Notes under the pieces: model-generated
The model's database searches: none
What the model saw: only the letters and a program-made list of their open reading frames with translations
What the model was told of the DNA's origin: nothing
Assembly: GCA_019359275.1 (NCBI GenBank)
Contig: JAHHHP010000009.1
Coordinates: 1 to 64,000, forward strand
DNA: 64,000 nt
Direction: 5' to 3'
Origin: Myxacorys chilensis ATA2-1-KO14
GTDB lineage: Bacteria; Cyanobacteriota; Cyanobacteriia; Leptolyngbyales; Leptolyngbyaceae
Shown here: positions 24,789-33,753 of the stretch, piece after piece
Numbering within the stretch: position 1 is the first letter of the stretch
How the letters are laid out: the number at the start of each line of letters is the position of its first letter
Position numbers and translations under genes: made by a program

Positions 24789-25121
24789 GCTTCAAACCTC
24801 GGTGCTGATAAACTGACTCTGACCCGTTTATAATCTTCAGAATTTAGACAAGTGCAATCTGCGTCAGTAGACAATCCTATAGACAGACAATTCTAGAGCC
24901 GCTCACTCAGCAATTTTTTGGAGCTTAGCGGTGCGAATCGCAGTGATTTGTCTTCTGATGTGACTCTTGATGAATCTACTTCTAATCATCGAATGAAATG
25001 GAGAAAATGCTGCAAATTTAAACAAAAACTAAGGTTATTCGCAATACTGTTTTACCTGAAAAGAAAGATGGTATGAAACAATTGAATGGTTCACTTGAAG
25101 ACTCAGCTTCGTTTATAGCTT
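24789..25121. promoter_or_regulatory. Divergent intergenic region
   Basis: It separates the minus-strand heme sensor from the plus-strand PhnD-like lipoprotein, so both promoters should be here. The centre is AT-rich (ACTAAGGTTATTCGCAATAC region). I could not assign promoter boxes or operators. Confidence 0.4.
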
Positions 25122-26096
25122 GTGCAACGAAAGTTCCCTCGTCGTTTATTTCTAGCTTCTCTCGTGATTGCCGCGTGCAGCCCCCAATCTCGCTCGTCTA
25201 GCCGACAGCAGCTTGTGTTAGGAACGGTAAGCTATGGCTCTGGCGAGAAAACGATCGCGCAGTACGATCGCTTGATTCGCTACCTTGAAGAAAAACTGCA
25301 AGCCGTGGTTCAGCTTGAACCCGCCTACAATGAGCGCAAGGCATTGGAGCGCATCAAGTCGCAAGCGTGGTCGATTGTCTTTGCTCCGCCCGGACTTGCC
25401 GCGATCGCGCTGACAAAACATCGATACCTTCCGGTGGCTCCGTTGGTAGGCGTGAGTAGTCTGCGATCGGTGCTGGTCGTTCTAAAAAATAGTCCTTATC
25501 AAACTCTGGGATCGCTTGCGGGCAAAACCTTAGCGATCGGACAGCCGGGATCAGCCGTTGGCTACTATTTCCCCATTTTCAATCTCTATGGATTAACCTT
25601 GGCGAGTTTAGCGATTCCAGGAACTCCGAAAGCGATTTTAGACGCGATCGCGCAAGGCAAAGCCGACGTGGGAGCACTATCGCTAGAAGAGTTTAATACC
25701 TATAAAACTGAGATCAATCAAGCTGAGTTTCGGATCTTGTTTACCGACGCTCATACCGTTCCATCTGGACTTGTCTTAATCAGTCCCAACGTCGATCGCA
25801 CCGTGCAAGAATCCATTCAAAAACTTCTGAATGATATGCCATCGGTGGTGGCTCAAGAAGCCGGATTTGTTCCTAACGGCGCGATTCCAGACTACACTTA
25901 CATGATCTCAGTTGTGGAGCGAGTCCGCGCCATTTTTCCTGCCGAAACCGAGGAGGGAGCCGCTTTGCTGACTCAAAAACCTGTGCGTCTATTTAGAGAT
26001 GGAGAAACACCGCCTGAAACGTCAGCGACTCCTGCGGCTACCCCATTGTCCCCTTCAGATCCCTCTACGTCCTTGCCCGATCCTAGTCCTACTTAA
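25122..26096 (+). CDS. PhnD-like substrate-binding lipoprotein
   Basis: 324 residues from a GTG start. The N-terminus RKFPRRLFLASLVIAAC is a lipoprotein signal (lipobox I-A-A-C). The mature part is a type 2 periplasmic binding protein of the phosphate/phosphite/phosphonate (PhnD) family: LGTVSYGSGEKTIAQYDRLI, WSIVFAPPG, LAGKTLAIGQPGSAVGYYFP and GKADVGALSLEEF. A Pro/Thr/Ser tail (TPPETSATPAATPLSPSDP) follows. No ABC permease or ATPase is adjacent. Proteins of this type often work as sensors beside signalling proteins, which fits the divergent heme sensor. Ligand unknown. Confidence 0.87.
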   Translation: MQRKFPRRLFLASLVIAACSPQSRSSSRQQLVLGTVSYGSGEKTIAQYDRLIRYLEEKLQAVVQLEPAYNERKALERIKSQAWSIVFAPPGLAAIALTKHRYLPVAPLVGVSSLRSVLVVLKNSPYQTLGSLAGKTLAIGQPGSAVGYYFPIFNLYGLTLASLAIPGTPKAILDAIAQGKADVGALSLEEFNTYKTEINQAEFRILFTDAHTVPSGLVLISPNVDRTVQESIQKLLNDMPSVVAQEAGFVPNGAIPDYTYMISVVERVRAIFPAETEEGAALLTQKPVRLFRDGETPPETSATPAATPLSPSDPSTSLPDPSPT

Positions 26097-26253
26097 TTCA
26101 CCTGCGATCGCTCCCCAATCTGCCAAAGGAATCAAAACGCTCACTCCCACGTCTTCAACTAGCCATTGATCCGATTTTCTGTTCTAACGTTCGATTCAGT
26201 AACTGCTCGATTCAGTCAATATCAGTCAATAACAGTTAAGGTTTCTAATCGCG

Positions 26254-27474
26254 ATGCGTCCCCGTCGAAGCATTCTTGAACTTTTCTCAACATTCCTACA
26301 ATTTGAAAATGATGCAGCCCGCGATTGGCTCAGCGATGCGCGATTGCGACGGAGTATGCAAGCCAATCTCGATGGCTCCGCAAGCTTCCAAGGGAATCAA
26401 TCTGAGCAAATTGAGCCGACCGAAACCTTTTGGGCGTTGTACTGGCACAAACTCTGGCAATCGAAGGAACATCCTCTCGCAAGCGGGCATCTGGCGGCTT
26501 ACCTACAAGAAGTGTGTTATTGGAGTGCCCAAAAGCTGACGCTCAATCTATCCACTCGATCGTCTCTGGCAGATTTCTTTCAAATTGCGATCGCAAAGCT
26601 CGATCGCGTCTTAGCTGGGTTTAATCCACAACACAGTTCGGGCTTAAGAAGCTATGCCAGCTTAGCCTTTAGTAACGTAATTAAAGACACACTGCGCTTA
26701 CGGCAGGAAGTCGATATTTGTACAGATTGGGCATTGCTGCACAAACTGAGTTGCAAACGGTTTGTGGAGTCATTACAAAACTTTGGATTCAATGCCACTA
26801 CGATCGCGTCCTATCGGTTGATTTGGGAGTGCTTTAAACTCATCCACGCACCCACAGATGGAAAGATTCGTAAATTAGGTAAACCGGATGCAGCGACATT
26901 CGAGGCGATCGCTCAGCAGTATAACCGCGATCGCATCAGTACGCTCGATCCTTTGTCTCCACCCACAACACCCGTCTTGGTAGAGCAATGGCTGATTAGT
27001 TGCGGCAGAGCAGCGCGATCGCTACTTTACCCGATGCTCGTGTCAGCCGATGCCTCAAAATCGGGTCAAGAGAGCGGCGAATTATTAGACGACATTGAGT
27101 TCACCTTTCAAGAATCGTCGCTTATGAAGGTGATTGCTCAAGAGGAAGAAAAGAGCCGCGACGATCAGCGATCGCAGCTAAACGCAATTTTACTGCGATC
27201 GCTCGTCAAATTAGATCTCCCGTCTCAGCGACTATTGCAGCTTTACTACGGACAGGGACTGACTCAGCAAGACATTGCAAAACAATTAGACATGAAACAA
27301 TACACGGTGTCGAGACGGCTTACCAGTCTAAGACAAGGATTATTAGATACTTTAGGCAAGTGGAGTCAAACAACCCTGCATAAATCTCTCGACTCAAACG
27401 TAGTGCAAACCATGAGTACAATTTTGGAGGATTGGCTGAAAGTGCATTACGCTCATCCAGACCTTCCTTCTTAA
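26254..27474 (+). CDS. Atypical sigma-70 family factor (cyanobacterial, DUF1822-associated)
   Basis: 406 residues. The C-terminal part has sigma region 4 features: LPSQRLLQLYYGQGLTQQDI followed by AKQLDMKQYTVSRRLTSLRQ, at about residues 325-365. The middle has a region-2-like helix set (SLADFFQIAIAKLDRVLAGF, then SYASLAFSNVIKDTLRLRQE). It is much longer than ordinary ECF factors, which is normal for this cyanobacterial group. Immediately downstream comes a DUF1822 gene, the usual partner. No anti-sigma gene is recognised unless DUF1822 plays that role (inference). The two genes are separated by a long palindrome. Confidence 0.85.
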   Translation: MRPRRSILELFSTFLQFENDAARDWLSDARLRRSMQANLDGSASFQGNQSEQIEPTETFWALYWHKLWQSKEHPLASGHLAAYLQEVCYWSAQKLTLNLSTRSSLADFFQIAIAKLDRVLAGFNPQHSSGLRSYASLAFSNVIKDTLRLRQEVDICTDWALLHKLSCKRFVESLQNFGFNATTIASYRLIWECFKLIHAPTDGKIRKLGKPDAATFEAIAQQYNRDRISTLDPLSPPTTPVLVEQWLISCGRAARSLLYPMLVSADASKSGQESGELLDDIEFTFQESSLMKVIAQEEEKSRDDQRSQLNAILLRSLVKLDLPSQRLLQLYYGQGLTQQDIAKQLDMKQYTVSRRLTSLRQGLLDTLGKWSQTTLHKSLDSNVVQTMSTILEDWLKVHYAHPDLPS

Positions 27475-27476
27475 AC

Positions 27477-27566
27477 CTACCGTGTACACACACGTCGTTT
27501 ATCGCTCCGTTTGGGGGGCGAGGATCTCGGCGATGACGAACCGAGAGACGTGTGTGTTCACGGTAG
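27477..27566. repeat. Long palindrome between sigma factor and DUF1822 genes
   Basis: A 20-bp arm at 27477-27496 (beginning CTACCGTGTACACA) matches the reverse complement of 27547-27566 (ending TTCACGGTAG) with one mismatch. The 50-base interior has a second stem, TCTCGG with CCGAGA, and a G-run. The element starts three bases after the sigma factor stop. Similar strings flank it (CCTTCTTAAACC on the left, CCTTCCTAAACC on the right), which could be a target duplication. It may be a small mobile palindrome or an attenuator inside the operon. Confidence 0.7.
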
Positions 27567-27589
27567 CCTTCCTAAACCGAGGCAAGTTC

Positions 27590-28744
27590 ATGTTTTCTCC
27601 TGCGTCGTCCATGATTACTGATATTCTTCAACTGCATCTAGCCATCCCTGAGACATCGATTGAGCGATTTTGGCAACAGCAGCCATCGCCCTTTTCTGCC
27701 AACGGAATCTGCTGGATGGCGTCGCTAAATCAGATCTGCTTGGACGCTCTCTTGCCGTGGATTCAAGAAGTCCATGCTTCAAAGGCGCGGGTGTGGAAGA
27801 ATCCTGCTAGCCTGTCCAGCATTTGGGAAGTGGTCAACGGTTCCGCCATTGATTTTGATCATCAGCGCTTGGTCATCATTCCGACAGCAGCAGCGGATTT
27901 TGAGGAGTTGCGAGTGCCGCAAGAGTGGGCAGACTTGCCGAGTTGGGCAGGAGACTATTATGTGTCGGTCTATGTCAATCCTGACGATCAAGAGATTCGG
28001 GTGTTGGGCTATGTGACCCATCACATGCTGAAGCAACAGGGACAGTATGATGCCTACGATCGCACCTACAGCCTAGAAGCTGACTGTCTGATCGGGGATT
28101 TCAATGTACTGTGGACGGCTCGCCGTCTCTGTGCGGATGAAGTGCGGCGAGATGCGATCGCGTCCTTACCTGCCCTCTCGCTTGAGCAAGCGGATTCCTT
28201 AATTCATCGCCTCGGTGATGCTTCAATTTTGGCTCCTCGTTTGGCAGTTCCATTTCAGCAGTGGGGAGCGTTGTTAGAGCATAACGGCTGGCGACAGCGC
28301 TTATATCAACGCCGGTTAGGACTTCCTGAGGCGTGGTCAGTCCAGCAATGGCTGCAAACTGGAATTTCTGATCTGGCTCAACAATTTGGGTGGGGCACAA
28401 TGGACTTGCAGCCCAATCTCGCCCGTGGAGCCAATGGTGCAGCGAGAGTGCTAGTCCGGCAACTGACGATCGCTGGTAAGCTCTACGAGTTTTGCGTGTT
28501 TCAACAAAGTGAAGAGGTGTGGCGATTTGAATTGCAGAGTGCGTCGATTGGAGGTCTGATTCCAGGCGGGTTTAAGTTGCGGTTACTGACCGAAGATTTG
28601 ATGCCATTTGAGAACAACGAAGACATCGCTACGACTGCCATTGAGCAACTTTATCTTGAAGTTTGTCTCAGTCCAGGAGATGCGTTGACTTGGGAAATCG
28701 AACCTTTGCCAGACAGCTATGATCGCGAAATTTTGCGGTTCTAA
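27590..28744 (+). CDS. DUF1822 family protein
   Basis: The start at 27590 (GAGG ten bases upstream) gives 384 residues. The longer frame from 27482 would translate through the palindrome and is rejected. Family features are LHLAIPETSIERFWQQQ near the start, the early block RLVIIPTAAADFEELRVPQE, the pattern AGDYYVSVYVNPDDQEIRVL, and a C-terminal region ending LEVCLSPGDALTWEIEPLPD. DUF1822 proteins are restricted mainly to cyanobacteria and lie next to atypical sigma factors, as here. Function unknown; a role in sigma control is an inference from context. Confidence 0.85.
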   Translation: MFSPASSMITDILQLHLAIPETSIERFWQQQPSPFSANGICWMASLNQICLDALLPWIQEVHASKARVWKNPASLSSIWEVVNGSAIDFDHQRLVIIPTAAADFEELRVPQEWADLPSWAGDYYVSVYVNPDDQEIRVLGYVTHHMLKQQGQYDAYDRTYSLEADCLIGDFNVLWTARRLCADEVRRDAIASLPALSLEQADSLIHRLGDASILAPRLAVPFQQWGALLEHNGWRQRLYQRRLGLPEAWSVQQWLQTGISDLAQQFGWGTMDLQPNLARGANGAARVLVRQLTIAGKLYEFCVFQQSEEVWRFELQSASIGGLIPGGFKLRLLTEDLMPFENNEDIATTAIEQLYLEVCLSPGDALTWEIEPLPDSYDREILRF

Positions 28745-28919
28745 GATCAAGTTTTAAGGTCAGAGGGCGTGGATCAAATACCTCTTTGGGCTAGTTGCTG
28801 CATGCAACTCGGCTCAAGCGGCGCGTTTGTCATTAGAATTATTGGCAACTATCTGCGACAGAACCGACGATCGCGGCAAAGGTTGTTAATCTAGTTCTTT
28901 ACTCTTCTCTTTAACAACG

Positions 28920-29630
28920 ATGGTTTTAGCTCCGTTCCTTGGCGTTGCCGTACCTGCTGCTTGGCAAGCGATCGCGCAATTAATTGATCCTTCCTTTCTA
29001 GCAAAAGCCTTTTTAACGTTGTTTGTGGTGATTGACCCGATCGGGCTGATTCCGCTATTCATCACGCTGGCACGAGGTCGCACCGAAGAAGAACAAGCTC
29101 ACATTGCCCGTCGCGCTGTTCTGTTCTCGGCAGGCATCTTGCTGGCATTTTCGTTTAGTGGCGCGTTTCTGCTACGCTACCTCGACATCAGTATGGAGGC
29201 ATTTCAGACAACGGCAGGCATTCTGCTCTTCAAAATTGGTATTGATATGGTGTTTGCTCATCGCGAGCGAGAAACCAAAGAAGAAGAGCAAGAGGCGCAG
29301 ATTCGGGAGGATATCAGTGTGTTTCCGCTCGCCATTCCGCTGATTGCAGGGCCGGGTACATTAGCCAGTCTACTGATCTTGATCAATGAGGGAAAGGATT
29401 ACTCGCTTGGAACAGAGATCGTGTTAGCCGATGCCGCGATCGTACTGTTGATTGCTTACGGCTTGCTGCTGCTCGCGAATGTGCTGGCAAAACAACTAGG
29501 TCAGACCGGGGTGAACGTCGTCACGCGGCTGTTTGGCGTGTTGCTGGCAGCGCTGGCTGTGCAGTACATTGCCGATGGCGCGATCGCGCTGCTCAAAACT
29601 GGGCTACTCGACGTTTTACACACGGCTTAG
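28920..29630 (+). CDS. MarC family integral membrane protein
   Basis: 236 residues with about six membrane helices. MarC/UPF0056 signatures are visible: FLTLFVVIDPIGLIPLFITL at about residues 31-50, and FPLAIPLIAGPGTLASLLIL at about 131-150. A charged loop (HRERETKEEEQEAQIRED) separates the two halves. The family was once linked to multiple antibiotic resistance but that link was withdrawn, and its real function is unknown. It ends 34 bases before the stop of the NRPS operon, which reads towards it; that gap holds a direct repeat, CTTGATCACGAT twice. Confidence 0.9.
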   Translation: MVLAPFLGVAVPAAWQAIAQLIDPSFLAKAFLTLFVVIDPIGLIPLFITLARGRTEEEQAHIARRAVLFSAGILLAFSFSGAFLLRYLDISMEAFQTTAGILLFKIGIDMVFAHRERETKEEEQEAQIREDISVFPLAIPLIAGPGTLASLLILINEGKDYSLGTEIVLADAAIVLLIAYGLLLLANVLAKQLGQTGVNVVTRLFGVLLAALAVQYIADGAIALLKTGLLDVLHTA

Positions 29631-29664
29631 TAAGCTCTTGATCACGATGCCCTTGATCACGATT

Positions 29665-32600
29665 TTAGCTGCCCTTCTCCATGCGTTGCTTTAACTGTTG
29701 GGCTAAGTATTGAACATGAGGACTCCTTAGCATCGTGAGGTGATTTCCTGGAATCGGACAAAGGTTGACCTCCTTCGTCAGCTTTTCCCAGCCTAACGTT
29801 GAATTTTGGTTAGTTTTGCTGGTTTTGAATAGCGTGATTGGACGGGAATACCATTGAGGACTGTAGCTCAGGAATGCCTTAGCATTGGCACGGTAAGTTT
29901 GAAGTATGGGACGTAAGGATAGCTCATTTAGCAATTGCGATTGGCTGTGCCAAGCTTCAGCGGGGTTCGCTGCGCGAAGTTCGTTGTCGCCCCTCGGTTG
30001 CCGCCGAAAAGACTTGAGGAAACTAGACAAAAATTGTGTGCTCTGAGTTTGAACCTGAGTTTGAAGAGAAGATTTGAGCAAGCAACCGTAATCGATTAGA
30101 AAAGGAAGCAGCGATCGCGTAAGGGTGGTTAGCACGTTGAAATTATCTCGGTAAGAGAGCTGATGCCCTGGACTTGCGGTATCAAGCATTGCCAGTAGTG
30201 CAACTTCATGTCCGGCTTGTTCAAGCTGCTGCGCCATCTCGAACGCAACTACCCCACCAAACGACCATCCACCAATGTAGTAAGGGCCTTCGGGTTGAAT
30301 TTGGCGAATCGCTTTAATGTAGTAGGCTGCCATCTCTGCGATCGTCGTATGAGGTGAATGACCTTCTAGTCCAATCGGATGCAACCCATAAAACGGACGA
30401 TTGGCTGTACCAAGCTCCAAAGTACTTTGAGCAATAGAGGTTTGATTCGCGGAGTCCGTTGGAGCGCTGAACTGTTGCGCCAACTGGTAATAGGGAAAAA
30501 CAGTACCAAAGATGGGATGTACGCAAAAGAAGGGCGGCTTTGAACCTGTGGGCTGAAGCGACACCAAGCTAGGAATTTCAGACGCAAAAGTTGAACAATT
30601 CGCTTGATCAAGTTGCTGTGCTAATTGTTCAATTGTAGGAGCAAGAAATAAGCTAGAGAGCGGCAGCGCTCCAACTTGCTCAAAGTGCTGATGAATTCGA
30701 TCCATCAGACGCATGGCTTTGAGAGAATCTCCGCCCATGTCAAAAAAGTTTTGGGTCACGTCTATTTCTGTGAGGCCAAGCTGCTCAGCCCAAAGTTTTG
30801 CCAGAGTTACTTCTGTCTCAGTCCGGGGAGCAACCGCAGCAGGATTAAGTGACAAGGTAGCAAGAGATTGGCGATCTATCTTGCCATTCGGTAACAGGGG
30901 TAACGTGGACTGAATGGCAATGACCGAGGGAATCATGTAAGCAGGTAATTGTTGCTGTAGAAATGCCTTTAACTGGGAACTTAATTGGGGCGTTGCGGCT
31001 GAATTTGGCACAACGCAAGCCACAATATGCTTTTCCTCAACCGTCTTTTCTGCAACTTGAACAGCGACCACCGCCGCCGAGATCGCAGGATGTTGTTTCA
31101 ATACGGTTTCAATTTCTCCAAGTTCAATCCGATAGCCGCGAAGCTTGATTTGCTCATCTACGCGACCGAGAAATTGAAGGCTGCCATCAGAGCAATAGCG
31201 GACGCGATCGCCAGTTTTGTACAGGCGTGAATCAGGTTTGAACGGATTGGAAATAAAGCGTTCAGCCGTCAAATTGGGGCGATTGAGGTAGCCTTTTGCG
31301 AGTCCGTCACCGCCAATGTATAGTTCTCCAGGAACCCCAATCACCACAGGTTGGAGATCGGAATTGAGGACATAGAGTTGAGTGTTTGCGATCGCGCGTC
31401 CAATCGTTACGGTTTGGCCCACTTTCAGTTCAGCAATGGTTGACCAAACGCTGGTTTCAGTCAGTCCGTAAGCGTTGAAAAAACGGCGACGCGTTGCCCA
31501 GCGATCAACTAGCTCGCTCGAACAAGCTTCTCCAGCCGCGATGACGACTTTGAGATCGGGCAATTCGGGTAAAAGGGTGAGCAAAGCAGGAGGAAGAGTC
31601 ACATGCGTAATGTGCTGCTCCTGCAAAAATTGAACCAGGTTTGCTCCTAATCGCGAAGCAGATTGGATTAAGTAGAGAGTTGCTCCAGTCGTCAATGCCA
31701 TCACGATTTCAAAGATTGACGCATCGAAGCTAAGAGACGCAAATTGTAGAACGCGATCGCTCGGTTGCACATTGAAAATTTGGTGTTGAGCTTGAGCAAG
31801 ATTAGACAATCCTTGATGAGTGACAAGTACACCTTTCGGCTGTCCGGTAGAACCAGAGGTGTAAATCAAATAGGCAAGATTGTTAGCGGTAACGCGGCTG
31901 AGAGGAGGGTTGCTGCCGAGTTGATATTTTTGCTGATCTAAGCAGATCACAGTTTGTCCTAATTCTACAAACCGATCGACTAGCGATTGCTGAGTGAGCA
32001 AGATAGAAACTTGAGCATCCTGGAGCATGAATTGCAGACGCTCTGTAGGATAGGTTGGATCGAGCGGAACGTAAGCACCTCCGGCTTTCAGAACGGCCAG
32101 AACCGCGATCAGCATATTAAGCGATCGCTCCACACAAATTCCCACCAACTGATCAGGAACAACACCCATTTGTTGTAAGGAATGGGCGAGTTGATTGCTG
32201 CGATCGCTCAGTTCACGATAGGTAAGCTGTTGGTCTGCAAAAACAACGGCAACGGCATCGGGAGTTTGATTGACCTGCGTTTCAAACCAATCATGTATAC
32301 ACCAGTCTTTGGGGTACTCTGCCTCAGTTGCGTTCCACTGTAACTGTTGATGTTGCTCGGCGGACGTCAAGATTGGTAGATCAGACAGGTGGTGATTCGG
32401 ATTCGCCACGATGTTTTCTAGTAATGTTTGAAAGTGCTTCAGCATGCGTGCGATCGCGGCTTGATCAAATAAATCAGTGCGATAGACTGCCACAACGCCC
32501 AGTGTGTCTAAACATTCTACAATTTGAAACTCCAAGTCAAATCGGGCTGTACCCGGATCGACAGGCACAGGACTCAAGGTTAACTTAGGCAACTCTAATG

Positions 32601-33753
32601 ACTCAGCAGGCGAGTTTTGTAGCGCAAATACCACTTGAAACAGAGGATTGCGGTTTAAGTCGCGATCGGGTTGCAAGGCTTCTACCAATTTTTCAAACGG
32701 CAAATCTTGATGAGCATATGCGCCCAATGCGACTTCTCGCACCTGGTTGAGCAAATCTAGAAACGTAGGGTTGCCTGATAGATTTGTTCGCAAGACCACG
32801 CTATTTGCAAAAAAACCAATCAAGTTTTCAAGTTCGCTGTGATTGCGATTTGCAATCGGAGAGCCGACAGAAATATCAGTTTGTCCGGTATATCGAAAGA
32901 GTAATGTTTGAAACGCAGCTAGCAGAGTCATGAATGGAGTCGCGTTTGCTTCATCGCTCAATTGAGCGATCGCTGACTTCAACGCTTTGGGCAACACTAA
33001 CGCTTCACGTGCGCCCTCAAACTTTTCGCTAAACGCAGAGTGCAACGCAGGAACCACAGATTGGTTTTTCTCCCCTAGCCTCGGCAATTCCAAAATAGGA
33101 GCTGCACCCTCTAGTTTTTGTTGCCAGTAGGCGAGTTGGCTTGCCAACACTTCTCCCTGGAGCCAGTCTTGCTGCCAATGAGCAAAATCAGCGTACTGAA
33201 TTGGCAACTCGGCTAACGGGGAAGGATGCCCAGCCGCGAATGCAATGTAGAGCGCTTCTAGTTCACGAATCAACACGGCGATCGACCAACCATCCGTAAC
33301 AATGTGATGCATTGTGAGCAACAGCACATAGGTTGTCTGATCTAATTGCAGCAGCTTCACCCGCAACAGCGCGTCTTGAGCCAGATCAAACGGATGCTGA
33401 AATGCTTCAATTGTTAGTCGTTCAACTTCTGCTTGCTGGTCTGCTGGTCGCAAATTTTGTAGATCGATTACTGGCAGAGGCAAGGTCAACTGCGGCAGCA
33501 CGACTTGCCTCGGCTGCCCTCCTATCATTTTGAAATTCGTCCGTAGAGACTCGTGACGGCGCACAATTTCATTAAACGTTTGCTCTAGAGCGGCGATATC
33601 CAGTTCACCGCTAAGCTGGACTGCAAGCGGCACATTATAAGCCGAATTTTCGGGCATCAATTGCTGGAGAAACCAAAGTCGCTGTTGAGCAAAGGAGGTT
33701 GGCAGGACGAAAACTTCGGCTTCTGAATCAGCATGAGAGAGCGTTTGAGTCAT
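29665..33753 (-). CDS. NRPS module 3: C-A-PCP-TE
   Basis: 1362 residues. Condensation domain with active HHIVTDG, adenylation domain (LAYLIYTSGSTGQPKG, NAYGLTET, KIRGYRIELGE-type core), carrier domain with DMGGDSLKAM and a type I thioesterase with catalytic Ser in GGWSFGG. I read the ten specificity positions as D-A-F-T-I-A-A-V-W-K. This is close to known Phe/Tyr codes but not identical, so an aromatic residue is the best guess. The TE releases the product, possibly as a linear acid or ring. Its start overlaps the preceding NRPS stop by four bases. No docking domain is seen at the N-terminus. Last gene of the operon. Confidence 0.95.
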   Translation of the reverse strand: MTQTLSHADSEAEVFVLPTSFAQQRLWFLQQLMPENSAYNVPLAVQLSGELDIAALEQTFNEIVRRHESLRTNFKMIGGQPRQVVLPQLTLPLPVIDLQNLRPADQQAEVERLTIEAFQHPFDLAQDALLRVKLLQLDQTTYVLLLTMHHIVTDGWSIAVLIRELEALYIAFAAGHPSPLAELPIQYADFAHWQQDWLQGEVLASQLAYWQQKLEGAAPILELPRLGEKNQSVVPALHSAFSEKFEGAREALVLPKALKSAIAQLSDEANATPFMTLLAAFQTLLFRYTGQTDISVGSPIANRNHSELENLIGFFANSVVLRTNLSGNPTFLDLLNQVREVALGAYAHQDLPFEKLVEALQPDRDLNRNPLFQVVFALQNSPAESLELPKLTLSPVPVDPGTARFDLEFQIVECLDTLGVVAVYRTDLFDQAAIARMLKHFQTLLENIVANPNHHLSDLPILTSAEQHQQLQWNATEAEYPKDWCIHDWFETQVNQTPDAVAVVFADQQLTYRELSDRSNQLAHSLQQMGVVPDQLVGICVERSLNMLIAVLAVLKAGGAYVPLDPTYPTERLQFMLQDAQVSILLTQQSLVDRFVELGQTVICLDQQKYQLGSNPPLSRVTANNLAYLIYTSGSTGQPKGVLVTHQGLSNLAQAQHQIFNVQPSDRVLQFASLSFDASIFEIVMALTTGATLYLIQSASRLGANLVQFLQEQHITHVTLPPALLTLLPELPDLKVVIAAGEACSSELVDRWATRRRFFNAYGLTETSVWSTIAELKVGQTVTIGRAIANTQLYVLNSDLQPVVIGVPGELYIGGDGLAKGYLNRPNLTAERFISNPFKPDSRLYKTGDRVRYCSDGSLQFLGRVDEQIKLRGYRIELGEIETVLKQHPAISAAVVAVQVAEKTVEEKHIVACVVPNSAATPQLSSQLKAFLQQQLPAYMIPSVIAIQSTLPLLPNGKIDRQSLATLSLNPAAVAPRTETEVTLAKLWAEQLGLTEIDVTQNFFDMGGDSLKAMRLMDRIHQHFEQVGALPLSSLFLAPTIEQLAQQLDQANCSTFASEIPSLVSLQPTGSKPPFFCVHPIFGTVFPYYQLAQQFSAPTDSANQTSIAQSTLELGTANRPFYGLHPIGLEGHSPHTTIAEMAAYYIKAIRQIQPEGPYYIGGWSFGGVVAFEMAQQLEQAGHEVALLAMLDTASPGHQLSYRDNFNVLTTLTRSLLPFLIDYGCLLKSSLQTQVQTQSTQFLSSFLKSFRRQPRGDNELRAANPAEAWHSQSQLLNELSLRPILQTYRANAKAFLSYSPQWYSRPITLFKTSKTNQNSTLGWEKLTKEVNLCPIPGNHLTMLRSPHVQYLAQQLKQRMEKGS

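Noticed and set aside
27482-27589. Longer N-terminus of the DUF1822 protein
   Set aside because: It would be translated from the palindrome, the residues are not family-like, and a better start with a GAGG site exists at 27590.
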